Part shown: in pieces, positions 49,679-58,736 of the stretch | How the letters are laid out: every line of letters starts with the position of its first letter | Numbering within the stretch: position 1 is the stretch's first letter | Origin: Pseudomonas amygdali | Lineage (GTDB): Bacteria; Pseudomonadota; Gammaproteobacteria; Pseudomonadales; Pseudomonadaceae | Reading direction: 5' to 3' | Length of the DNA: 64,000 bases | NCBI RefSeq assembly: GCF_002699855.1 | Contig: NZ_LKBW01000288.1 | Span: 1-64,000, forward strand | The notes under the pieces: generated by a model | Database searches by the model: none | The model's input: the letters and a program-made list of their open reading frames with translations, nothing else | What the model was told of the DNA's origin: nothing | Translations under genes and position numbers: made by a program

Positions 49679-50948
49679 TATCGGCCTCTACAGTGAAATC
49701 ACTTTTGCCGCCGTCATCCCTGGCAATGTCAATGGCGCCCACAAGGTTTCTCCAGTTGGCCTCAGGGTTTTGCTCCAGAACCGCCAACAGGTTGATAAAC
49801 GCGGTAATGGTGGTGCGTGGCGTTCTAAAGTAAGCCTCACCCAGACGCTGACCGCAGTGCTCGATAAAGGCCGGGATCGCCTCTTCCGGAAGCAGGTATT
49901 GTTCCGCGTCGCCGTATGCATAAACGTTACGCAGGTTCAGCAGCAGGACATAGAAGTCCTCCGGGGTCAGGCTGGTCAGCCGAATGACAGGGCCGGAAAG
50001 ATCAACGTAGCCTGTCTTGGCAAAGGTGTTTTCTGCAAGGCGCGATTGCAGGGCCGGGTAGCTGTAGAGGCCGCGGCGAGTGTCCATCAGAAATTCCGGC
50101 GTGCCGCCCAGAACAAAGCCCAGCCCGTCAGTCGATCCTTGCAGGGAGTCATTGAGGATGCGCAGGATCTGTTCATAGTTCGCATTGCGAGCCTGCGTGT
50201 TGGCAAGCTTGTAGAGGTTGACCAATTCGTCCAGGCACACCATAAGCCCGCCGAAGCCTGCCAGACGCACAAATCGGGAAAGCAGTTTGAGCTGATCGTA
50301 AACGGACGCGTCGTCAACGATGCTTCTGACTCCCAAGGCCGCGCGAGCGTCTGTCCTGGTTGTGAATTCTCCCCGAAGCCAGCGGATTGCATCGGCTTTC
50401 AGCTGTTCGTTCCCTTCGTTAAAGCCTCGGCAGTAAGCGGCTATGACTTCGGCAAAGTCATAGCCGTTGACCATTTCCGTAAGCTCGGCGAGGTTCTGGC
50501 GTATGACCGTCTCGCTGTCTACGCCTTTGCTACTCGCGTGGGTTCTGGCCTGGGAAATAAACTTTTCGACAATACCCTGAAGTGCGCCACCGTCCGGCTT
50601 GGTGCGTGTAGACATGTTCTTCGCAAGCTCGGCGTACAGGGAGCGGGCCTGACCGCCCGAGGCGTGCAGGCGTCGATCGGGGTTCAGATCGGCGTGCATC
50701 GTCACCAGCTTGCGTTCCATCGCAATGCCTCTGACCAGGTTGAGGAAGAAAGTCTTGCCCGCGCCATACTCGCCGACCACGATGCGAAAGGCAGAACCGC
50801 CTTCGGCCAGCCGGTCTACATCCTTGATAAGAGCTGACAGCTCACCCGCCCGTCCGACCTGGATCAAGTGCTGCCCGACACGAGGAACGACACCCGCGCG
50901 CAGTGATTGAATGACCGCATCGCGATCCTTGGCTCGTATCTTGTTCAT
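49653..50948 (-). CDS. sngB: BrxD/DUF2791-type P-loop ATPase (Shango SngB)
   Basis: This 431-residue ATPase carries Walker A VGEYGAGKT (residues 58-66) and Walker B LMVCLDE (235-241), with an N-terminal GRAGELSALIKDVDRLAEGG typical of the DUF2791 family, which also occurs as BrxD in BREX systems. It overlaps sngA by 4 bases (ATGA) and sngC by 26 bases. No other BREX component (PglX, PglZ, BrxC) is nearby, so a BREX assignment is unlikely. It presumably acts with the TerB protein and helicase on phage DNA. Confidence 0.87.
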   Translation of the reverse strand: MNKIRAKDRDAVIQSLRAGVVPRVGQHLIQVGRAGELSALIKDVDRLAEGGSAFRIVVGEYGAGKTFFLNLVRGIAMERKLVTMHADLNPDRRLHASGGQARSLYAELAKNMSTRTKPDGGALQGIVEKFISQARTHASSKGVDSETVIRQNLAELTEMVNGYDFAEVIAAYCRGFNEGNEQLKADAIRWLRGEFTTRTDARAALGVRSIVDDASVYDQLKLLSRFVRLAGFGGLMVCLDELVNLYKLANTQARNANYEQILRILNDSLQGSTDGLGFVLGGTPEFLMDTRRGLYSYPALQSRLAENTFAKTGYVDLSGPVIRLTSLTPEDFYVLLLNLRNVYAYGDAEQYLLPEEAIPAFIEHCGQRLGEAYFRTPRTTITAFINLLAVLEQNPEANWRNLVGAIDIARDDGGKSDFTVEADNELTSFKL

Positions 50949-53488
50949 AGGGCAAGCTCGCTTAAAATATCCGGGTTGATTTCGATAGGGTCATCGCCCT
51001 CGGAAACCGGCATGTCGAACAATTCGAATGCCATATCGTTGATTTGCTCCAGCGCGCCGTCGAGCATCAACGCCATCTCCGCCGTTGCGATTTCCAGCTC
51101 TCGTCGACTCCATTGGTTGCGCGAAACCAGCAGGCGCAGAAACGTAGAGTGGCCCGCATCAAGCCCATGAAGATGGGCGTCAGTGTCTGGGGTGTCTTGT
51201 GATGCATCGTCTTCGGCTATCTGCTTGTCATCCTGCTGCTCGTCCTCCTGATCGTCGCGAAAAACATCAGCCAGCAGCGCCGACGCCTCTGCCGTTTCAC
51301 GTCGCAATTGGGCAACCCTGCCCATGTCCAGCACGATTCCGGAGCCTGGCTTCTTGTCGGGCCCTGTTGCTGTAGTGGCTGACAGCGCTGTCGATACCGG
51401 GCCTGTCTGCGAACCGGCCGCAGCACCATGGAGGTTGCTGTAAAGGGTGTGAGGATCGAGTCGAAGTGCCCTGTATATCCGCTCAAGCAGTCTGACTTTC
51501 TCAGGCGTAACCGCTCCGTCAGCGTGGGCCAGGTGAGTCAGGCAACCGACGATGGTCTGCTTTTCGTCCTGATTTAGCGAGCTCAGCTTCTTTTTCAGGC
51601 TTGCCAGGTTGGGCGGCTGCTGCAGTTGCATCAACAGATATGCCTTGAGACGTGTTCGATGCGAGATACGCAGATGACCCCATGAGTCGATATGCTGTTC
51701 GAGCAGTGTAACTGCACGCTGGCTTGTGCCTCTATCAACCGTTGCAACACTGCTGGCGAGATCCAGAGTGACAACAGCCGCATTGTAATCCACTGTCACC
51801 CTCGACATGCCTGGATCGGGCTCGGTCACAAACAGAACGATGCTGTCCTCAGTTTTGGGCGCACGATTGCCTGCCAGCACATCCGGCTCCATACCTATGT
51901 GCATGCCTTCAAGCACTTTTGTCAGCGCGACGATCTGGTTGCGTGCCTGGGCACCGTCAGACTTGAAACGTATGGCCAGTTGATCAAGCGTCGTCAGCTT
52001 CGTAGCAGTCCTGACCTCCGATTGAAGCTGTCGCAGTTCATGTCTGGCGTATTCGGGCCATAGCGACACGGGCAGCAATAGCAGCGCCTCCAATGACTCA
52101 TGCTTATTGAGATCATCGGCATTGCGGCCCATGTACCGACTGAATGGAGCAAGTACTGAAGCACAGCTCTGCACGAGGAGTTGAATTTTCTTGCGAGTGG
52201 CGGACGTAATGCTGACGTCTGGCAGGTCGCCCACCGGGATTTCCGGTACATCGAGGTAGGCGGACGATGGGCGATAGGCGACCCATAGTCTGGTCTTGTT
52301 TCTCAGCAGCTTCAGGCCATCGGGAAACTGTTCTTCATATTCGGCCCTGAACAGCCGCTGAAACAGATCTGTGCATCTGCCAACAGGTTTGCCACGCGAG
52401 ATATTCGGATCCGTCAGCGCCCAAGACAAGGCCCAGGATGCATTCAGCGGGTGTTTGTCGATGGCCATCTGACCTAGCGCCACTCGCAGCACGATGGGCA
52501 TTTCATAGTAGTCGGCCGACTCCATTGGTGGCTCGCGCAAATACATCTGCCCTGAAATGACAGGCATGCTCAGGTATTCGAGAAGCCGCGAAGCCTGGTT
52601 GCAAAACGAAAAATCCCGATGATAAACAGTCCGCAAACGCTCGATTTCCTCTCTTAAAGCGGGAATTTCTTTTCGTGCGTCGGGATCAGAAAGGCTGTCG
52701 ATCAGTAAACGCCGTTCAAGGCCGTGGAAAAACATGAACAGGTAACCGCTGCTTGCTTCAGGATCGCAACGTCCCCCTGCCACCCACTGCAGATAGCCCC
52801 GGCGTGCCGCAGGTTCGAGGTCTTTATAGGTCGACCAATAGTATGCCGACCGTGCAGCGGGAGGCGCATCGGAACCGGCCACCGGCAAGGCAGCGTCTAT
52901 GAAAGAAGGTTCGGATAGCCTGAATTCCGGGTTTTGCGTTCCTGTGTAGATCATGCCGCCGGGCAAGGTGATATCGGCCACGTTGAACGGCTCCCCTGGA
53001 CGCAGCCATCTGGCCTTCGCCGGACGATCAGGTGCCTTGGGAATGCTGAAAGAGTTGGTGCCGGGAGAGTCCTGCCGGATGGTAAAGAACTCAGACTCAC
53101 GCTCTGTATGGCGCATTTGCGGAGCGAAGGCCGAGGGCGCCTGTTCCGGCGCTATGTCCGCCTGCGGTTGTGTACCGCGAACAAGGTTGGGAGACGGTCT
53201 GCTGAAGCGCGCATAGCGCCCTATGGCCAGGTCGGAGAAGCCCTCATCGGAAGCCGTTGTATGGATACGGTCGGGATAAGGCTGAGTGCCGCCCGCGAGA
53301 TTGCCTGACGCTCGACTGAAGCGGGCATATCGACCGATCGCGAGGCGTTCGAGCTCTTCATCGATAAGGCGTATTTCAAAGGTGTCTGACACTGAGCCGT
53401 GACTGTCAGACTCGGCAGCATGCCGAATCTCGCCCGCGTGGGGTTGCGTGCCTCCAACAGGATGGACAAGCGTTCGGCTGGGTGCCAT
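50945..53488 (-). CDS. sngA: TerB_N/TerB/TerB_C domain protein (Shango SngA)
   Basis: The 847-residue protein has no signal peptide. Residues about 1-155 are low-complexity with GGTQP-type repeats. A TerB_N region (about 155-390) contains STYKDLEPAARRGYLQWVAG and GYLFMFFHGLERRLLID. A TerB core lies near residue 650 (HADGAVTPEKVRLLERIYRA). A TerB_C region (about 715-845) ends with RRELEIATAEMALMLDGALE and a conserved SEGDDPIEIN. I chose the ATG at 53488 because GGAAG lies 6 bases before it and a candidate promoter lies just upstream. A GTG at 53533 would add 15 residues but has no ribosome-binding site. It is the first gene of the operon, facing away from the tRNA-Ser gene. Confidence 0.87.
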   Translation of the reverse strand: MAPSRTLVHPVGGTQPHAGEIRHAAESDSHGSVSDTFEIRLIDEELERLAIGRYARFSRASGNLAGGTQPYPDRIHTTASDEGFSDLAIGRYARFSRPSPNLVRGTQPQADIAPEQAPSAFAPQMRHTERESEFFTIRQDSPGTNSFSIPKAPDRPAKARWLRPGEPFNVADITLPGGMIYTGTQNPEFRLSEPSFIDAALPVAGSDAPPAARSAYYWSTYKDLEPAARRGYLQWVAGGRCDPEASSGYLFMFFHGLERRLLIDSLSDPDARKEIPALREEIERLRTVYHRDFSFCNQASRLLEYLSMPVISGQMYLREPPMESADYYEMPIVLRVALGQMAIDKHPLNASWALSWALTDPNISRGKPVGRCTDLFQRLFRAEYEEQFPDGLKLLRNKTRLWVAYRPSSAYLDVPEIPVGDLPDVSITSATRKKIQLLVQSCASVLAPFSRYMGRNADDLNKHESLEALLLLPVSLWPEYARHELRQLQSEVRTATKLTTLDQLAIRFKSDGAQARNQIVALTKVLEGMHIGMEPDVLAGNRAPKTEDSIVLFVTEPDPGMSRVTVDYNAAVVTLDLASSVATVDRGTSQRAVTLLEQHIDSWGHLRISHRTRLKAYLLMQLQQPPNLASLKKKLSSLNQDEKQTIVGCLTHLAHADGAVTPEKVRLLERIYRALRLDPHTLYSNLHGAAAGSQTGPVSTALSATTATGPDKKPGSGIVLDMGRVAQLRRETAEASALLADVFRDDQEDEQQDDKQIAEDDASQDTPDTDAHLHGLDAGHSTFLRLLVSRNQWSRRELEIATAEMALMLDGALEQINDMAFELFDMPVSEGDDPIEINPDILSELAL
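53165..53338 (-). repeat. Two coding repeats in the SngA N-terminus
   Basis: The 20-residue unit at 53279-53338 (IGRYARFSRASGNLAGGTQP) recurs at 53165-53224 with 4 differences (IGRYARFSRPSPNLVRGTQP). A third, partial unit at about 53441-53482 keeps SRTLVHPVGGTQP. Spacing between the two full units is 114 bases, or 38 codons. Confidence 0.85.
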
Positions 53489-53524
53489 TGGGATCTTCCA
53501 TGGTTCATCGGCTGGCAAACTGGC

Positions 53525-53553
53525 AGTATCCACATTTTGTCAGCGCGGGCCAA
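53525..53553 (-). promoter_or_regulatory. Candidate promoter of the Shango operon
   Basis: On the minus strand TTGGCC (53548-53553) and GATACT (53525-53530) are 17 bases apart. Predicted transcription would start about 30 bases before the ATG at 53488. This is a sequence match only. Confidence 0.35.
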
Positions 53554-53601
53554 GCGTGGGCGGATGAGCTTGCGATTGCATTAGCCAAACCCCAGAAACG
53601 A

Positions 53602-53627
53602 CAAAGCCCTGAATAATCAGGGCTTTG
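53602..53627 (-). terminator. Terminator after tRNA-Ser
   Basis: A perfect 11-base stem CAAAGCCCTGA / TCAGGGCTTTG with an ATAA loop lies 13 bases after the tRNA 3' end. The T-run is short (GGGCTTTGTCG), so termination may be partial. Confidence 0.75.
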
Positions 53628-53639
53628 CGCTACCAAATA

Positions 53640-53727
53640 TGGCGGAGGCATAGAGATTCGAACTCTAGGACCTGTTACAGTCGGCAGTTTTCAAGACTGC
53701 TGCCTTAAACCACTCGGCCATACCTCC
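53640..53727 (-). tRNA. tRNA-Ser (anticodon UGA)
   Basis: The 88-base gene includes an encoded CCA end. The acceptor stem GGAGGTA pairs with TGCCTCC. The anticodon stem-loop reads CAGTCTTGAAAACTG with anticodon TGA. A class II long variable arm is present, as required for SerS recognition, and the T loop is GTTCGAATC. Its 3' end points towards the Shango operon, and tRNA 3' ends are common integration sites. Confidence 0.97.
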
Positions 53728-53745
53728 ACTATCGTTGCGGGCGCC

Positions 53746-53773
53746 ATAATACCGGAATGAAACAAGCTGTCAA
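53746..53773 (-). promoter_or_regulatory. Promoter of tRNA-Ser
   Basis: TTGACA (53768-53773) and TATTAT (53746-53751) are separated by 16 bases on the minus strand. A GC-rich discriminator (GGCGCCCG) follows, typical of stable-RNA promoters under stringent control. Confidence 0.8.
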
Positions 53774-53849
53774 ACTCTGTGACTAGCCAGTTGCAGTGCC
53801 TCTGTTATGATCTTTGCAACTCAACATTTCAACAGGAAGGAGTTTCGCC

Positions 53850-54521
53850 ATGCGCGAACAGGATTACAGCCTTAAAACCGGCATGCAGGCCGACCAGCTA
53901 GAGGTTAGTCGTGTCCTGCGCAACACTTACGGTCTTCTCGCTCTGACGCTGGCTTTTAGTGGTGTCATGGCATTTGTCGCTCAGCAGATGCGCGTCGGCT
54001 ATCCGAACATTTTCGTGGTACTGATCGGCTTCTATGGTCTGTTTTTCCTGACCAATAAATTGCGTGATTCGGTCTGGGGCCTGGTTTCGACCTTCGCCTT
54101 GACAGGTTTCATGGGTTTCCTGCTTGGCCCTATCCTTAACCGTTATCTGGGCATGGCCGGTGGCGCTGAAGTCGTCAGCTCCGCTTTCGCGATGACCGCA
54201 CTGGTTTTCGGCGGTCTGTCGGCTTACGTGTTGATCACCCGCAAGGACATGAGCTTCCTGGGTGGCTTCATCACCGCAGGCTTCTTCGTTCTGCTTGGCG
54301 CAGTAGTGGCCAGCATGTTCTTCCAGATCAGCGGTTTGCAACTGGCGATCAGCGCAGGCTTCGTGCTGTTCTCTTCGGTCTGCATTCTGTTCCAGACCAG
54401 CGCGATTATTCAGGGTGGTGAGCGCAACTACATCATGGCGACGGTCAGCCTGTATGTATCGATCTACAACCTGTTTATCAGCCTGCTGCAGATTTTCGGC
54501 ATCATGAGCCGCGACGACTGA
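53850..54521 (+). CDS. yccA: Bax inhibitor-1/YccA family membrane protein
   Basis: This 223-residue inner-membrane protein has seven transmembrane helices. The family C-terminal region is present (YIMATVSLYVSIYNLFISLL). E. coli YccA is a substrate and modulator of the FtsH protease. The ATG at 53850 follows CAGGAAGGAG; an in-frame extension upstream is ignored. In relatives it is close to tus genes; the intervening 9.7 kb here is extra. Confidence 0.93.
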   Translation: MREQDYSLKTGMQADQLEVSRVLRNTYGLLALTLAFSGVMAFVAQQMRVGYPNIFVVLIGFYGLFFLTNKLRDSVWGLVSTFALTGFMGFLLGPILNRYLGMAGGAEVVSSAFAMTALVFGGLSAYVLITRKDMSFLGGFITAGFFVLLGAVVASMFFQISGLQLAISAGFVLFSSVCILFQTSAIIQGGERNYIMATVSLYVSIYNLFISLLQIFGIMSRDD

Positions 54522-54528
54522 TGACTTC

Positions 54529-54546
54529 GGCCTGAGTACTCAGGCC
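54529..54546. other. Perfect 18-base palindrome after yccA
   Basis: GGCCTGAGTACTCAGGCC lies 8 bases after the yccA stop. It has no loop bases and no T-run; a true terminator lies 24 bases further on. It may help protect the transcript end or be a protein-binding site. Confidence 0.6.
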
Positions 54547-54569
54547 GTTGCGCTTCAAATGCGTTAAAC

Positions 54570-54596
54570 AAAAGCCCCGATCTTTCGGGGCTTTTG
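54570..54596 (+). terminator. Intrinsic terminator after yccA
   Basis: The stem AAAAGCCCCGA / TCGGGGCTTTT has a TCTT loop and a T-run. It ends the yccA transcript. Confidence 0.92.
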
Positions 54597-55006
54597 CATT
54601 TCCGGGATTTGAGAAGTGTCAGGATCTCAGGTGATGGCGATATGCCTTTCCGGCAGCCTGGGAAGGGCAAGCCGGATTGGTCAGAGACTGTCCGTCCAGT
54701 CAAATTACGCATGGTAGGCAACCTGACCGATCAGTCATCTTTATCAAGATTGTCCTCGTCTGCTCAAGCACTTATCAGCTTTTGATCATCACAAAAAATA
54801 ATATCGGACGATTCCCCAAGGCCTGTGGCACTTCCTCGTTTTGGGCTAATTGACATCATGGAACAGAGCTGGACACAAGATTTCTAAATGTGTCAGCTTT
54901 GTTACGCTTCAACGCATTACGCACCACAAGGCGAGTGACTGGACTCTCTCGCTACAGGGGGAGTCCTGCCGTACCTAACCTGTTAATCAGCAAACAAGGA
55001 AGTGTC
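54597..55006 (+). other. Upstream region of the aprA locus
   Basis: About 410 bases without a gene precede aprA. The ribosome-binding site is AAGGAAG 7 bases before the ATG. The sequence ACAAGGA overlapping it fits the ANGGA motif bound by RsmA/CsrA repressors, which are known to control exoprotease genes in pseudomonads. No convincing -35/-10 pair was identified. Confidence 0.4.
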
Positions 55007-56421
<1,415 letters not shown>

Positions 56422-56430
56422 TCTGTAACA

Positions 56431-56460
56431 ATCATGGACGACCCTGCTGTCGTCCATGAT
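56431..56460. other. Hairpin between aprA and the inhibitor gene
   Basis: A perfect 12-base stem ATCATGGACGAC / GTCGTCCATGAT with a 6-base loop lies 9 bases after the aprA stop and 17 before the inh ATG. It has no T-run. It resembles an intercistronic stabiliser or attenuator that would set the ratio of protease to inhibitor and exporter. Confidence 0.7.
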
Positions 56461-56477
56461 CTGGAAAGTACCCCATC

Positions 56478-56861
56478 ATGAAGATCAATCACGTTGTTCG
56501 AATCGTGCCAGTGGCTTTTGCGCTGCTGGTGGGTATTTCTGGAGCAAGCATGGCCATGAGTTTGAAACTGCCCGACCCAGCTGAGCTAAGTGGCAAGTGG
56601 CGACTTTCGCTTCAGGGAAACACGGACGAAGTTTGTGAGCTGCACCTCAACACTGATGTACCGAAACTGACGGGCGATCTCGCCTGTGCAGTAAAGTGGT
56701 TGCACGAAGCCCCCACTGGCTGGTTTCCGACTCCGGATGGCCTGGCATTTACCGACAAGGAAGGCAATCGCCTGATTCACCTCAATAACATGGGGGAGCA
56801 GATCTATCAGGCGCGTCTGCCCGGCGGTGAAGTGCTGGTTCTTGGACGGCTCGCCGATTAA
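56478..56861 (+). CDS. inh: Alkaline protease inhibitor AprI/Inh
   Basis: The 127-residue precursor has a signal peptide of about 26 residues (MKINHVVRIVPVAFALLVGI then SGASMA). The mature domain is a small beta-barrel with the two conserved cysteines (EVCELHL and LACAVKW). It starts with an Ser-Leu-Lys-Leu-Pro N-terminal arm that, in family members, inserts into the protease active site. It protects the periplasm from stray AprA. The frame is intact even though the aprA gene is broken. Confidence 0.9.
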   Translation: MKINHVVRIVPVAFALLVGISGASMAMSLKLPDPAELSGKWRLSLQGNTDEVCELHLNTDVPKLTGDLACAVKWLHEAPTGWFPTPDGLAFTDKEGNRLIHLNNMGEQIYQARLPGGEVLVLGRLAD

Positions 56862-56942
56862 GCGTTTCATGGACCTGCGCGAGTTGTTTGTTAAAACCCA
56901 GGGATGTCACTCCGTCACCAGCAAGACCATCAAGGAACAACC

Positions 56943-58736
56943 ATGAGTGCGTTGCCCCAAAGCGCCCGGCCGCCGCTTTATAAAGCGCTGGCTGACTACA
57001 AGAGCGTGTTGATTGGTGTCGGTTGTTTTACCGCGCTGATCAACGTGTTGATGCTCGCTCCATCGATTTACATGTTGCAAGTCTATGACCGTGTACTGAC
57101 GTCGCAGAACCAGACTACCCTGGCCATGCTGACGCTGATGGTGGTCGGGTTCTTTGCGTTTATCGGCCTGCTGGAGATGGTCCGCAGCTTTGTGGTAATC
57201 CGCATCGGCAGCGAGCTGGAGAGGCGTTTCAATCTGCGCGTCTATCAGGCTGCGTTCGAGAGCAACCTGCACGCCGGACAGCGTCAGGCTGGGCAGGCGC
57301 TGGGTGACCTGACCTTTATCCGTCAGTTTCTCACCGGGCCGGCGTTGTTCGCGTTCTTCGACGCCCCGTGGTTTCCCATCTACCTGGCGGTGATCTTCCT
57401 TTTCGACCCTTGGCTTGGCGTGCTGGCCAGTGTGGGGACAGTGTTGCTGGTCGGACTGGCCTGCCTCAACGAATGGCTGACCCGCAAACCGCTGGCCGAG
57501 GCCAGCGGGTACTCGCAGCAGTCTGCGCAATTGGCGACCCGGCACCTGCAACAGGCCGAGGCGATCCAGGCGATGGGCATGCTCGAAGTGCTGCGGCGTC
57601 GCTGGTTCCATGTGCATGGGCGCTTTCTGGTCTTGCAAAACCGTGCCAGTGACACTGGAGCGGTGATCAGTTCGATCAGCAAGGCCCTGCGCCTTTGTCT
57701 GCAGTCGCTGGTGCTGGGCCTGGGCGCACTGCTGGTGATAAACGGAGACATGACCGCAGGCATGATGATCGCCGGTTCGATCCTCATGGGAAGGGTCCTC
57801 AGCCCCATCGATCAACTGATCGCAGTCTGGAAACAATGGAGTTCTGCACGCCTGGCTTACGGACGTCTGGACCAGTTACTCAAGACCTACGCCGAGCCCG
57901 CGCCGCGCATGCCACTGCCAGCACCGCGCGGTCAGATCAGCGCGGAACAGGTCAGCGCTGCGCCTCCGGGCAAGACATCGGCGACGATTCAGCAAGTGAG
58001 CTTTCAACTGCAAGCTGGTGAAGTGCTCGGTGTACTGGGAGCATCCGGTTCCGGCAAATCGACCCTGGCACGCGTGCTGGTCGGTGTCTGGCCGGTGCTG
58101 GGTGGAACGGTACGTCTGGACGGGGCCGACATGCATCGCTGGGACCGCGAGGCGCTGGGCCCCTATATCGGTTATCTGCCGCAGGACATCGAGCTTTTCG
58201 GTGGCACCGTGGCAGAAAACATCGCGCGTTTTAGCGAGGGCGACGCGAGCGCCGTGGTTGCTGCTGCGCAACTGGCGGGCGTACACGAATTGATTCTGCG
58301 CCTGCCGCAGGGCTACGACACGCGGCTGGGCGACGATGGCGCTGGCTTGTCAGGCGGTCAGAAACAGCGCGTCGCGTTGGCCCGAGCATTGTATGGCGAT
58401 CCGCGACTGGTGGTACTTGATGAGCCCAATTCCAATCTGGACGCCGCGGGCGAAGCGGCTTTGACTCAGGCGATCGCTGAGCTCAAGACCCGCGGTTGTA
58501 CCGTCGTGCTCGTCACCCACCGCACACAGTCTCTGAACCAGACCGATCGTCTGCTGGTGCTGAGCGAAGGTCGCATGCAGGCATTCGGCACCACGGCTCA
58601 GGTGTTGCAGGCTTTGTCCGGACAGGCATCGCCCGGGCAAGCACCGCAGCACCCTCAATCGCAATCTCGCCCTGCACCCGCCGGGCTTTCCATGAGCCGT
58701 CAGTACGGCACGCAGAACAGGCAGTCCGACGTATGA
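56943..58736 (+). CDS. aprD: Type I secretion ABC transporter AprD
   Basis: This 597-residue inner-membrane ABC exporter half-transporter has a membrane domain (about 20-310). Its ATPase domain has Walker A GASGSGKST, signature LSGGQKQRVALARAL and Walker B LVVLDEPNSNLD. It pairs with AprE and AprF to secrete serralysins without a periplasmic step. The ATG at 56943 (MSALPQSARPPLYKALADYK) is used. It overlaps aprE by 4 bases. Confidence 0.95.
   Translation: MSALPQSARPPLYKALADYKSVLIGVGCFTALINVLMLAPSIYMLQVYDRVLTSQNQTTLAMLTLMVVGFFAFIGLLEMVRSFVVIRIGSELERRFNLRVYQAAFESNLHAGQRQAGQALGDLTFIRQFLTGPALFAFFDAPWFPIYLAVIFLFDPWLGVLASVGTVLLVGLACLNEWLTRKPLAEASGYSQQSAQLATRHLQQAEAIQAMGMLEVLRRRWFHVHGRFLVLQNRASDTGAVISSISKALRLCLQSLVLGLGALLVINGDMTAGMMIAGSILMGRVLSPIDQLIAVWKQWSSARLAYGRLDQLLKTYAEPAPRMPLPAPRGQISAEQVSAAPPGKTSATIQQVSFQLQAGEVLGVLGASGSGKSTLARVLVGVWPVLGGTVRLDGADMHRWDREALGPYIGYLPQDIELFGGTVAENIARFSEGDASAVVAAAQLAGVHELILRLPQGYDTRLGDDGAGLSGGQKQRVALARALYGDPRLVVLDEPNSNLDAAGEAALTQAIAELKTRGCTVVLVTHRTQSLNQTDRLLVLSEGRMQAFGTTAQVLQALSGQASPGQAPQHPQSQSRPAPAGLSMSRQYGTQNRQSDV

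Noticed and set aside
49653..50948. BREX system, from the BrxD-like ATPase and Lhr-like helicase
   Set aside because: No PglX methyltransferase, PglZ, BrxC, BrxA or BrxB gene is present, and the TerB protein gives a Shango gene set instead.
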